DNA from: Kalaharituber pfeilii
Taxonomy: Eukaryota > Ascomycota > Pezizomycetes > Pezizales > Pezizaceae
NCBI GenBank assembly: GCA_015179045.1
Contig: WHUZ01000001.1
Coordinates: 2,356,001-2,420,000 of the forward strand
DNA length: 64,000 bases
Reading direction: 5' to 3'
Below, piece by piece: positions 12,501-24,060 of the stretch. Position 1 is the first letter of the stretch. The number at the start of each line of letters is the position of its first letter. Under the pieces are notes generated by a model. That model saw only the letters and a program-made list of their open reading frames with translations. It did not search any database and had not been told where the DNA came from. Made by a program: the position numbers and the translations under genes.

Positions 12501-13440
12501 AATTTCTGTAAACTAACCACAGAGGCTTTATTCTCCACGAATCTTCGCGCTCAAGTTATCACTTAACAGCTCAGCTTATTTCCTTCCCTGCTTCATAGAA
12601 AAAATTGAAAGGGCTACTTGATAACCGATTGCATTTTTTTCTATTTGTCACCGAATGAAAGGAAAGGGCCCATCCATACCCTTAGAGGCGTTTATACCCT
12701 TAGAGACTCTCCTCCTTCGTTGAGACGGTGTGGAATATCTGATTTTACCTGCTCTGTTGTCCAAGAATCATTGAACAGCAATGGACTACAGGCATAATCT
12801 GACACAATCATCCTGTTCTTCCTGGTTAGAAGCTCTACTAAATTTAATGGGAAGGATTCCCAATCATCAGAAATGTGGAGCATGGACATTGTCCTAATCA
12901 ATATTAATCCTCATGTTTGAACATAACTATTTCACTTGACCTACATAGTTTACTTGCTACAGCGTTCCTATTGACATCGTGCTATCACGGGAATATACAG
13001 CATTGCATACCGATGCAGGGCATCTTTTCGGCAGTGTACAATCAGTTAGTCTGAAAGTATGATCGTCTTCATGAGAACTACTGGATCTTACGCATGGATA
13101 ATGAGCAGGGAATGAGCCTGCTTTCAACATTCCCCCTATGTTGCTTCCCACCCTTTAGCAGGCCTTCTAGAAAGCAACAAGTGGTATTTACACCTGATGC
13201 AGGTTTGTGGTTATACTCACCCTGGCGCATACCAACACCAGATTGTATACAGCAGTTCTTAGCCGACTTTCCTGGATATCCTTGCGCTCTCGATCTAGTT
13301 TCGGGTGGGCACATACATCCCTAAGCTGGCTGCGGCAAATTGAATACGTGGGGTTGCTTTTTTAACCATTAAAATTTCATTCAGCGCGCGTTTAAGGGAC
13401 TATCGAGCCATCCGCGCGTCTATGCAAGCAAGTCTAGCTC
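9599..13440. other. intergenic, no gene recognised
   Basis: Several ORFs of 60-80 codons (for example 10787-11026) exist, but none has a recognisable domain, a sensible codon context or flanking splice signals. I see no tRNA or repeat array. Confidence 0.5.
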
Positions 13441-13503
13441 TAGTGTACAATGGTATATAGCGAATTGTTTGATAAAGAAAATTCGATACATTCTTCTTCA
13501 ACT

Positions 13504-13896
13504 TTAGGATTTGAACAAGTCTATGGTGCCCTGCACCCACTGATTTGTTTCTGCTGTTTCTGGGGACAACAGGATGGGTATGAAATTATGCATTGCGAAT
13601 TGTGGATATGGATGGTGATTGACATTAGCAAAGTTGGTTTCCACTAGGAGAAGGTCACCGGAGTTAACTGAGAAGACAAGTAGAATTCTGTCTGGAACCC
13701 ACTGATCGTGAACTGTGAATATGTCAGAGACACCAAAGACAGATAGCACGCGGCTAGCAAAGTTTTCGGGTGAGCTCAAGTTTTGAATTAAGATTTTGCA
13801 CTTAGATGTCTGACCGCCCTCATCCCTGAATTGCCGGGGGTGATAGTAATTGGATTCGTTCACGGTTGTGAATTGCAGAGCGCCCCCACACTCCAA
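13504..13896 (-). CDS. unassigned ORF, doubtful
   Basis: A 130-codon open frame on the minus strand, the longest in this part of the desert. It has a mixed composition with stretches such as FTVHDQWVPDRILLVFSV and ANVNHHPYPQFAMHNFIP that look more protein-like than the surrounding shadows. No family was recognised, there is no signal peptide or membrane segment, and the upstream continuation changes frame. It may be a decayed gene or chance. Confidence 0.2.
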   Translation of the reverse strand: MECGGALQFTTVNESNYYHPRQFRDEGGQTSKCKILIQNLSSPENFASRVLSVFGVSDIFTVHDQWVPDRILLVFSVNSGDLLLVETNFANVNHHPYPQFAMHNFIPILLSPETAETNQWVQGTIDLFKS

Positions 13897-15088
13897 AATC
13901 TGAGAGAACTTGTGCCGTTATACAACTGACTCCAGGGAGAAATGCAATGCGGTGCAACGCTAGAGAATTATTCGGCCAATTGCAGTCACATTGAATGAAA
14001 GGATCGTGCCAACACTTCTCCTGGATGGAGTACTGCACAGAGATTTGCTTGCGGATGCACAGGTACTATTTCCTATAGCTAAATACTGCGAAATACTTAC
14101 AATACTCACATCGGCTGCATATTACTGTCCGAGGCATTGCCATCGAGGAGGCTGGGTAAGGATGAAATCCATACCACAGTTGAAAGCCCACAACAAGTAA
14201 CTCAACTGATACACAGAGCATCTCAATATCAAATCAAAATGCAAGATGTGGATGTATGCTATCCCGAGTATGCAGCAGTAAAAATTGAAGTCATGCTGAT
14301 TGAAGTCATGCTGCGGCAGTGATAGAATCGTCTGCAGAGTATATAAGCATCAATATGTGGAACGTCGACGTCTCATATACCCTGCACATGCTATACAGTA
14401 TATAGGCGAATTGCAGGGCGGCGTGGGGCATAGGGTACTGGGCATCGATTTTGAAAATGCGGCGGCGCATGAAGGGCTGATTCGAAACTGTGATGCCAGG
14501 GTCCATAGCTGGAAAGAGCCGATGTGATATGAAGCTAACATGCGCACGACAACGTTATCTTCCTCACACGTCGCATTTTCTGCTCCATCAGTAACTGGCG
14601 CGCCAACACAGCTGCTCGCCCAGGGCTGTGCGTTTGAGGGCTCGCAGTGGTGGATTAGAGGCAGGCAGTGGAGGGTGGGATCCCGTAATTCACGCGGTCT
14701 TGCTGTGCGGTCTTCATGGTGCTATATAAAATAGCTTCTACCCACTCTACCAGCATTTTAATACATCAGTTTGAACTTCACATCGGACGGAGCTTTGGCA
14801 TTCTAATCGGCATTGTGGTGGGGGCCACATAGCAAACGTTTGAAGCCCAATTTCTTCTACTCGACAGAGATAATCCTCTTCCAATATAATTGGAACCTCT
14901 TCGTGCATTACCTTCAACTGGGTACGTTTTACGGAACCGGAGAGCTATCCTGCTCAAATCAACTGACCTAAGTTACATTATAAGTTATCTCGGTTATACT
15001 CCTATTTCTCATCCTTCAACTATCAGTTGCTTCCTATAGCAACCTCCCGCCAACCAGCCCTGCCATACAGTGCAGTTTCTCCAGCACA

Positions 15089-15328
15089 ATGTGTACACGA
15101 TTTACGCATCTATACTCTTGCTTCCACTACACATATTCAACTATTAGCTGTGCCAATTCACGAATGACGAGTGGAAAATGCATGTTCAAAGACAAGGAGG
15201 TGGAGCATGACTATGTCTGTGACGACTGCGAGGAGGAAGAGGAAGGAGAGGAAGGAGAGAAGGAAAAGGATATAGTAGAATCAGCTACGGTCGAAGCAAC
15301 AAAGGTTGACTGTGCAAAAAAGGCCTAA
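15089..15328 (+). CDS. small Cys-rich protein with acidic tail, hypothetical
   Basis: A single-exon 79-codon ORF with a good start context (AGCACAATG). The N-terminus MCTRFTHLYSCFHYTYST resembles short fungal proteins that open with a Met-Cys and spaced Cys/His residues. Cysteines follow at SCANS, KCMF and YVCDDC, then a run of Glu/Lys (EEEEEGEEGEKEKD) to the end. The spaced Cys/His pattern could bind zinc, but this is only a resemblance. There is no signal peptide and no neighbour to lend a role. The overlapping ORF at 15306-15614 is judged a shadow in the 3' flank. Confidence 0.45.
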   Translation: MCTRFTHLYSCFHYTYSTISCANSRMTSGKCMFKDKEVEHDYVCDDCEEEEEGEEGEKEKDIVESATVEATKVDCAKKA

Positions 15329-18300
15329 TTTGATTGGGATGGAACTTGGACCAACGGGGTTAATTGTTCAATGGCGCCTGGTGTTTTGTTTTGTTTGTCT
15401 CCCCCGGCTCCAATTTTCCGGATTGCGTCTCTTCAGTGAAATTGTACTAATATACTTTATAGCGGGACTAAATTGTCGAGGCATGACATTTAGGTTATGG
15501 TTTATCTTTGCGGGGAAGTTTCCCGAAAGAGGTTCTCGCCATGTCTTTACGAGTCTGGGCATGAGTGCAGTTTTAGTCCATTTTAGAGTTTCCAGTACCA
15601 TTGTTACATTTTGAATTTAGCCTTGCTTCTTTGTTGATTATTAACAACATTTACTACCCTTGTTTTTGCATTTGCATAGCTATGGCAATTATTGATATAC
15701 CTTCTTGTACATATGTAGTGTGATGCTATTTAGGATAGCTCAGTGGACACTGGAAATAGGATATAAAAGTTGCGTACCCTTGTGGTTTTCAAGTATCTGT
15801 ATCTGTGATGTTTTGCCTTTTCTCAGTGCTTATGTATTTCACCCCGCATAACAATCTGGAGGCCTAGAGCTTACGGGACCAGAGTTTAAGAAGATTATCT
15901 CATGACAGACAATGAATTTAAAAAGGTCTGTCTGATTCATATCTGTTTTTGGCAAAAAGCATCGCAAATTGGATAATATGGCGAAGAGGGGTTGAGGAGA
16001 TACGGTGATCATGGGGCCTGTGTAAGAGGGGGTTCAAATGCACCTCTATCTGTGCAGTGGTGTCTGTTCAAGCCAGATTATTTCTGAATGGCAGAGACGG
16101 AGGCGATCATCAAGATCTACCAGCTTCTCAGTTCAATTGACCCACTATTATGCAGGCTACAGCGAGATAGATACAATAATAATAGCAGCACGACAATGAC
16201 AGGTTGCAAATACCTAACTCTAAGATATCAGATCAGGGAATGACAGGATGGTGTAGTGTGCATGTATCGTCATGTGCACCAAAATGGCGATGAGGATGCC
16301 AACTGCATCACTGCAGGTGCATTAGCTGGTTTCGGAGGGACGACACTGAGGTGGTGGAGTGGGGGGGCGTATGCACTACAGGGACGCAAAATACCAGCTG
16401 CAACTTGTCAATATGGGTGTGTATTCCGCCTGCGTCTACAGCGGCAAATACTTGACTGCGCTCGAGTGCAGTGCAGTACTTGTGCAGCGGGGCGGCATAG
16501 GCTACAGCATGCACACGGGGGAAGCGGCTGGCGGCATGCGGCGGCGTGCATGTAACCTAGGGCAGCTGTGAGGAGCAATTACAGCGGCGAGCTTCAAGCT
16601 GCTGCTTGCTTCTGCTTGCTTCTGCTGATACCCTGGCGTATAAAACCCACCGATACATATGGAGATGCGTGCATTGTCTGCTCTGCGCCGCTCTGTGTTC
16701 GGCTTTTCGGCCAGAGTGGCGATTGACGAGCCAGACGCAAACACCAACCAGGCTCAGCAAGGCGGCTGTCGGCAACGGACCGAGGTGTCGATGGGCACGC
16801 CGCCATTGTGCAAAAAGTGGCCCACACCGCAGGCTAGCGCCCTGGCTTGGCCCTCTGCATTTGTCTGTCTGTCTGTCCTGCGCTGTCCCTGACCCCTGTG
16901 CTCTACTTGTAGGGCGCTAGCACCCTGCTCGGCCGGCCGCGCGCTCGGCCTTGGCCCCCGCCCGTGAAGTGGGTCTGCAGCAGAACCGCGTGCATCCGGT
17001 CTCTATATTTGCGTACAATTCGAGCAATGAGCTGCATGGCAAGGCATGGAAAATCAGAGTGAACCGAAGGGCATTGCGGTATCGGCTTTATTGTACCCGT
17101 TACTGGCGTTTAGCGATGCAGGTGAGGCTGTTATGGTCGTGCGAGAACAGTCCACCGGATCGGGGATGGATATTGCTACTGACGGGCATTTTCCATACAA
17201 TTTGCTCCCAGAGTCAGGTACAGTCTCTTTCTGAAGTATCGGGAAAAGAACGTCCTTCCCGTAGCCTCACCTGCCCACAGACCCCTCGCACGGCCTACAA
17301 CTTGGCCCCCACCTGCATCACAAGATGCTGGCAACGAGTACTCGTATGTGCGAGACCGGCGCATAGGCAGCGTATGGATATACTACAATAGCGTTACTGC
17401 AGCCACTTGCAGCTCTAGCAGCCATTTGCAAGCGCACTGGTGACTCCTCGATCGCGCATGCGCTTGATTTCGAGGCAAGCAATGAGCATTGCAATTGAGT
17501 GGCAAAAAGCCCCGAGTGTGAGGCGAGTGCTCTACTTGTATACATCACGACCCACACAATTCCTGCGCTGCAGTCATGCTCAGAGCTCCGCTTCCCATGG
17601 CCGTACATGAACGTCTCTTGCAATTGGCAACTCTGTAGTTCTCAGTAATAGCACCCGGCCGTAGTTGTAGCTGGAGCTCACTTCTACATCTCCCACCTCA
17701 CCCCTTCTTGGGAAGTTCTTCACTACAGCACGTACATGTGGTCACACAGCCAGTTGGCTTCCTGATAATTTGATCCTCTTTCGTTCTGCGCGCGGATCCC
17801 TCCCCGCCCGGGCGACCAGTAACGACGAGAGCACCTTGCTGAGCACAGCACCGTGCAACTGACGCCGCAAACTAGAGGCAGGAAACCCCCCACATTGCTC
17901 CACCTCTCCCCCCAACCTTCAACTGCCAAGTTTCTCTTCCTGATGTCCCACTCACATGTATATGCTTTGGTAGGGAATTGTGCTTGGCTGCGTCTAGCTG
18001 CCGCTTTCCCAAGCGAAAACGACAGCATACATGCATGAGGGGACCATCAGCTGATCAGGGCGGTGAACTCAAAGGCCGCTGTGTACGATGTCTAGTTCAA
18101 TAGCCCTGCAACTTGCTTTATCATTTCTATCGTCGTACAGTGTCTGCAGTATAGGCAACAGTACTGATAGTGGCCATTCACTAAAATGTGCATCTAGCCG
18201 GGGTTGAGGCACGGCTGGATGGAGATCACAACTTGCGACATATTCAACTGTCAGAGTATTATGATGAGGACAGCTTCGAGTGCTCAAGGCCTCACAAAGC

Positions 18301-18875
18301 GCGGTAAGCTCACTTTCCCCAGTCTCGAACACTTTCCCGATCACATCCAATATAATGCAAATTACCTACCCAAGTATGCCTCAACTCGCTCATCTGTGTC
18401 TAGTCTCATTGTATTCTAATGCCATGCAATTCCCTGCATCCCAAGGCTTGTCGCCATTGCTCTGTTTCCTCTTTAAGTCACAAAAAGTATACGCACAGTT
18501 TTACACTCGAACTCTAATGCGCTCTCAAATTTCTTGCCAGGCGAGTGACCGCTAGGGACATGCCAGTTTTCTATGCCGAACCGAGCGCCGCAGCTGGGCC
18601 TTAGTACAGCACCGTCATCTTTTCAAGCCCGTAAAGCTGCTCTTTTGCTGATGTCATTTTACATTACTTATATTATGAGTGCACCTTCCTTGTGCATACG
18701 AAGGACCTGGAATGAACAGGCGCGAACGGAGAATTGTGGTCACCGGTTGGCAATGTACTGCAGAATTGCTAAAGCATCGAGATCGGCCTAATTGGACTGC
18801 AGTCTTTAAATCAGATTTATGCTTAGTGCGTTGACTAAGCTACGCTAACAACGGCGGACTGGGACTCAATTTGTA
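15329..18875. other. intergenic, includes a visibly G+C-rich patch
   Basis: Around 16250-17030 the base composition is clearly richer in G+C than the surroundings and many overlapping ORFs appear in several frames, as expected by chance in such sequence. None carries a recognisable motif. No RNA gene was seen. Confidence 0.45.
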
Positions 18876-18877
18876 TA

Positions 18878-19190
18878 GTGCCGGAAATTATGAACAGACA
18901 TATCCGCGGACCAAAATTTTCCAACTCAATCAGCTCCACCAAATTAACTCTGATTTTAATGATTATATCATTGATTTGTTGCTTTTCGAGTGCTGAACAA
19001 ATTTGTGGTTTCCATTTTTCATTTGAGACAAGATTGGTGGGGCTGATAAGTACCAAACTTAGGGCTTTTTGGTCCCTGCACAAAATGCCAAGGCAAATTA
19101 GTGCCTTTTTAAGTAAAATGGTAATCCTCTCTAGTCTAAATTTTGGCTTCGTACTAGCCAAAGGAGGCTCATGATCGGCGGTCAGAAATG
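18878..19190. mobile_element. MITE-like element, copy 2 (opposite orientation, one end lost)
   Basis: Reverse complement of most of 2042-2404: it begins GTGCCGGAAATTATGAACAG beside TA and shares CTCCACCAAATT, GAGTGCTGAACAA and TGCCAAGGCAAA blocks. The expected second inverted end is missing. The similarity stops near 19185, directly next to the small fold-back element at 19194-19273. Confidence 0.65.
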
Positions 19191-19193
19191 TTA

Positions 19194-19273
19194 CTAGCTA
19201 GTAAAATATGTATTCGGACATAGCGTATGTTGTGCATTAGTACCCCTGTCCGAATGCATATTTTACTGGCTAG
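19194..19273. mobile_element. 80-bp fold-back MITE with TA flanks
   Basis: Left arm CTAGCTAGTAAAATATGTAT and right arm ATGCATATTTTACTGGCTAG are inverted repeats (about 27 bp with two mismatches, including the shared TTCGGACA inner part). The central loop is about 26 bp. TA dinucleotides sit outside both arms at 19192-19193 and 19274-19275. There is no coding capacity. Confidence 0.72.
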
Positions 19274-19275
19274 TA

Positions 19276-20061
19276 TACCCTACCTTGCTATACCAGATCG
19301 GCACTTCTCGTCCGGTAGCATACATATAAAAATCAACTTGTTTACATATCCAGCCAAATACATCAATATGCATTGCTCACAAAATCTAGAAAACATCGGG
19401 CCTTAAGTGTGCTTGAGAAGCATCAAATATGTAAATATCAACTAGAACCAAAGTATGCTAAAGAAAGTTAAGTGAATTTGGTAAACATTTTCAAGATAAA
19501 TTGGTAAGATTACTGTACTTTAACTTAACTGTAATATTCTAAGTTCCAACCTATTATTTAGGAGTGATCAGTAGCTGTATCTACTTGGTCAGATTCTTGA
19601 AACAAAGGGAATAAGTGCTTAGCAATTAATCTCAGAAATGATAGTATATGGAAAAAGAAGCAACGAAGCGCCCAGTTTCCATTACTTGAACAACATTGCA
19701 AGTGATGATAGCAGCGGTAGCAGCAATAGCAGCAGTGGTAGCAGCAGTGATGGCAGTCAAGTGTGCAGTGGGGTAGTCTAAGATGTATTAGTATTAGTGT
19801 ATCCGGTATATGTAGAAAAATATTATCTGTATGGAGGCAGGGGTGTACTTGTCTGGAGGTTTCTGTCAGGTCCGGAATTGTTAGGACGTCCAGTGGGGCA
19901 AAAGCGAATTGTATGGGGAACGGATGTCGCAGGCAGAAGCCATCCGGTATAGCAAGAGTAGGCTGTAAATTGTCCCGGCACCATAAGGGTCCGGAGTTAC
20001 GGTGATTAATGCCGAAGCTAAGCGCCTGCAGTGCATATGAATGAAACTTTTACCTATTTTA
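19276..20061. other. intergenic with transposon-like fragments
   Basis: Contains TACCTTGCTATACCAGATCG at about 19286 and ATCCGGTATAGCAAGAG near 19943, which resemble the ends of the neighbouring Tc1/pogo-like elements. A short AGCAGT/AGCAGCAGT-rich stretch lies at 19706-19750. No gene recognised. Confidence 0.45.
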
Positions 20062-20063
20062 TA

Positions 20064-20712
20064 CAGTCCGACCTTGCTATAATGAACACGTAAAATTTGG
20101 CCCTTTGTTTTCACTATAGCAAGGTTTTCAGTATAGAAAACTGGGGCAAATTACAATACTAATTAACCTCTGTATTGACTTACTAGTAATAGAAATAGCT
20201 ACATTAAGAAATCATTTGAATAGGACAGTGGTGGTAGTGATAGAAATAGAAATGTAAGGAGCAGTGGTAGTGGGAGAAGAATATAAATTAGAAGTAAATT
20301 AGGAGTAGATCGAGATTCGTCATCAGGACGCTAACAGTGAAGATGTCTACTAGCAAACGGTGAGCATTCATGCCAACAACATACCTGGAATGAACAGACA
20401 CTCACAACTTCGTTTAAACCAACTCTAGCACTTAGTGACATAGTTGCTGTTTGCTGGGCTGCTCGGGAATTACTGGTGCGCAGGAGGCAAGACAGTAGCA
20501 TCAATGGATAACATCAGCTACTTTTCATTATAGCAAGAACAATTTGTATGTAGATAAAAATAACTTCCTAGAGTATTTTTTTCATTACACTATTTGGTGC
20601 GATGTCATTATAGCAAGGTCAAATTGCATGGGAATGGAAATCCAAGAGCATGATGTATTCATAATAGCAAGGATTCCACTATAGCAGGGTTCATTATAGC
20701 AAGGTCGGACTG
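20064..20712. mobile_element. Tc1/pogo-type MITE, 649 bp
   Basis: The terminal inverted repeat is perfect over the visible 24 bp: it starts CAGTCCGACCTTGCTATAAT at 20064 and its reverse complement ends at 20712. The TA duplication flanks both sides (20062-20063 and 20713-20714). No transposase ORF is present. The motif TATAGCAAGG or a near match recurs inside at about 20115, 20528, 20608, 20668, 20680 and 20695, which may be transposase-binding sites. A single degenerate end of the same type (ACAGTCAGACCTTGTTATAA) occurs at 31885. Confidence 0.85.
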
Positions 20713-20714
20713 TA

Positions 20715-21111
20715 GAGCTGTTACCTGTCAAAGTGGTAAAGTAGGAAGTGCTTGCAATCGTACAGGATGTGCTGAAGGATCAACCCCTGCAGCCTAGTAA
20801 CCAAGTGAGTTGTTTGCGTTTGCACATCATTTGCAGGGGAAAGTGAAATAAATACATAAATAATTAAATATAAATATAAAATATAAAGTAATACAATATC
20901 TAGAGACAGCGCACATCAATCTAAGAAGTGCTCCAAGTAATTCTGAATTAGTGGGAGGTGAGTTACTGCCCTCTGAACATAACTTGTGAGATTGACCATC
21001 TGCAAGCGGAATAACAGGCTAAATATCAGAAAAGCGAATATAAAACAGGCAAAATCAACGACTCATTGCATAAAGTTTTAGTACAAATCTCCACACACTC
21101 TGTGAAAGGGG

Positions 21112-21159
<48 letters not shown>

Positions 21160-21344
21160 GCTCACCTTTTCCTTCTTTTCTATATGACAGCAAGGGATTC
21201 ATGTGCACGTGCTTTTCTGGTCATTCTCAAAGACTGGCATATGGTTGCGGACGGCTTTAATCAACACTATGTAACACTTCATTTCGCTTACTAATACAGC
21301 CTTTTTTTTTTTTTTTTTTTTTCGCCTTCCCTGTACGACACGGA
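20715..21344. other. intergenic, long homopolymers
   Basis: Holds an A43 run (21112-21154) and a T21 run (21302-21322) that face each other across about 150 bp. No gene and no recognisable element between them. Confidence 0.6.
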
Positions 21345-21363
21345 ATACCGCCCTCGCCCTCCA

Positions 21364-21640
21364 ATGTACAGAATACACGCTTCTTGCACTTGCAGAATAC
21401 CACGCAGAATACCACGCCTCTTGCGCTTCGCTTCCTCGCCTGCTACTGTGCCGAATACCACGCCTCTTGCACTTCGCTTCCTCGCTCTCTACTGTACAGA
21501 ATACACGCCTCTTGCACTTCGCTCCCTCGCTCTCTACTGTGCAGAATACTACACCTCTTGCACTTCGCTTCCATACCCTCTACCATACACCTCTCGCTCT
21601 TCGCTCCCTTGCCCCCTACCATACCAGCAGCACCATACGC
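21364..21640 (+). repeat. minisatellite, degenerate units of about 60 bp
   Basis: Units read approximately GAATACCACGCCTCTTGCAC, then TTCGCTTCCTCGC, then TCTCTACTGTGCA. At least four are recognisable (starting near 21410, 21449, 21498, 21543), with decayed units on both sides. The array is pyrimidine-rich on the plus strand. Overlapping ORFs simply translate the repeat. Confidence 0.75.
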
Positions 21641-22559
21641 TCTCTTGCAAATCCACAGTATATTTTGAGTAATACCTCTCTTTCAAGAATATGTATATAA
21701 AAATCATCGGCAAGTGGTGGATAAAAGCAAGTGGTAATTACATATACTTTGTTCTCATGCCCCATGTACTTTAGACTTAACTCTTTTAAGGAAAGTTTCT
21801 GCTTACTAATACATAATCTTACCTAATTTGTACTAGTAGTATGTAACTCAGTTAGGGGTCTCTCACCAAAATTTGCTTTTCTTTAACTTTCGATAACTTT
21901 TTTACAAAAATTTGCAAAATTAAAAACGCAATATAGATTGATTCTTTACTCAATTCTGTTCATATCTATATGCAGTTTGACATTTTTACGATTTTTGTTG
22001 TGTTCTTATCGGGTTTTGAAATTTAGGATCAAAATGTGTTGATTAAAGGCGTCCGCAACGCATAAGGTGTGGATCAGCTTGTCCGTGCAACGTCGTGCAA
22101 GGAGGTGTTAGGTTCAAGACAGTGCCACGTGCGCCTGGCCGTTACCTACAGCCTTGCACATGGCCAAGAGGCTGATCTTATATCATTTCCACCAATAAGG
22201 TGTCGGCAATCGATCTGGCAAGACTGGGTGGTACTATAAAATACATGCAGCACTGCAGCTGGACAGTGTCTACCTTCACGTTTTCTTTCCGACATGTCCG
22301 CTACTTGCTCGACAAACACAGCAAACGCAGGCATCTTAGACGAGGTTTTCAGCGCTCCTCTCTCTTTGATTGTGCGGTTTTTCTCGACATAGATTATAAT
22401 TGCAGGATGTTATACGCATCTCCGAGGTTTTATTGACCTACAGGTACACAGCAAGTACGTATGCATAAATGGCGGAATTAGAGCTGTACAATTGGTGGTT
22501 TGTCACTGTTGCCAAAGACCCTCGGTAGTTCTATTGCAGTGAGTAAGTATCTCAGCTAT

Positions 22560-24060
22560 CAAGTCAAGATGTTTTAAATACTGCATCTGTAGACGTTATT
22601 TACCTGCAGTTCGTTGTATCATTATCAGGGAATCCTACCCTTTGAGGAAGCACTCCGAGTCGCTGAGCATCCTTCTATTCACCCCACGTCTGACGAAACA
22701 CGAATATTCCGGGTCGAAGTGAAGCTGGGTGATATTTCAGAGACGTTACTTCAGCATTGCGCTCTTATATCTACTAATGACGATGTTTTGAATTCAGATC
22801 TCAAGTGTACTTGAAAGTTATATTGACGATTTTACATAGATACCAGGTACGCAGAGAATTATAGTCACAAACCACTGGTTTGTGATGAGCCTTTGAAGTT
22901 CTACATGAGCGGAATGATGCTAGTATTTTCATGCAACTGATTAGGTACTTTGACGCGTTTCTTTCTACAATGAATGGGTTGATCCTTCACATTTGCAATT
23001 GGTTCAAGGAATACAATCGATACCTTTCTTGGCAACAACTATGGATCCATGCAGAACTACGAATATCAAGTTATACCCTATAAAGAGATGATTATTCTGC
23101 TGCAGTATCATCTGTTACGAACAACACTTTTACAATTACTGTGCCGCTCAGTCTTGGCTCTATGGCCGCCAAATGTCATGTTGTCGCCGAGGACCGGTGA
23201 GACTTGCTTTTACTCCGGCAGCAACAATTCATAGGTCCCAGAGTTTCGGGTCAACTCGGCGAATGAGAAAGGAATAGGTAATGGCTTTAAAATGAAACTG
23301 AGGGGGCAAGGCAGGAGCTCGGGGGCATTCACGAAAAGGGAGCTTTTGCGCGATTTACACCTACGACTCCTGCTTAACCGGAAATTTAGCTATGAAGGTT
23401 ATGTGATGTTCGACAAAACCCGGGTGGCGTTTTCCATTCCTTCTCTCCAGTATGAGACTACCCCCTCTCTTGCAGAGCCTGTGCCACCTTCAATCTTTTG
23501 GCCTCGAGCATGAAATTTCCGTGACCGGAAGTAATGATCTAGCATGGTCTGGTTGGGACAATGGCTCCCTTCTACAGACTCGTTGTGCCAACCAGACTAG
23601 CTACAGCGGACCAATCGTAAATTGTACGGTACGTATGAACTTTCCTTATCTGTTTAGATGTCTACAGGCGTGAAATTTCCTGTGATTTCAAGGGTATCAG
23701 TAGTCTCTACGAGACTAGGGTATCAGCCTATTTTGTTGCTCTCACCGGCACGGACAAATGCAATTCAAGCCCCTGGCGAAGCGAACCAACTACTGTACAT
23801 TCTGTACAGCATGAACTCTCCAGCCCATGAAGCACGGCCTTACAGATTTTAATGCAATCAATACCTCCGTGCGCTTCGAATTTATCTTATAGGTCCATAT
23901 CGAAGTCTAATGAGGGGTGTAAGGCTAGGCCATGCATGGACCTACAGAGTCAACGGACAACAGGCAATCGTTCAAGATTCGATACTAATGATACCCACAT
24001 AATAGCATGGACTACATTGTGGAAAGCATGGGCCGCTTCTGATTGCTTAATGATGACTTG
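22560..24060 (+). pseudogene. decayed coding-like sequence, unassigned
   Basis: Several plus-strand fragments in changing frames look more protein-like than the background: VDPSHLQLVQGIQSIPF near 23000, SSVTNNTFTITVPLSLG near 23115, and WDNGSLLQTRCANQTSYSG near 23560. They lie in the same direction within 1 kb and are separated by stops and frame changes. The Asn-X-Ser/Thr sites suggest a secreted or surface protein. I do not recognise the family and cannot exclude introns in a live gene. Confidence 0.25.

Noticed and set aside
16256..17391. Multiple overlapping ORFs of 60-146 codons in a G+C-rich patch
   Set aside because: They appear in several frames on both strands at once, have no motif and follow from base composition.
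21364..21640. CRISPR-like array
   Set aside because: Units are head-to-tail and degenerate with no unique spacers, and the genome is eukaryotic.
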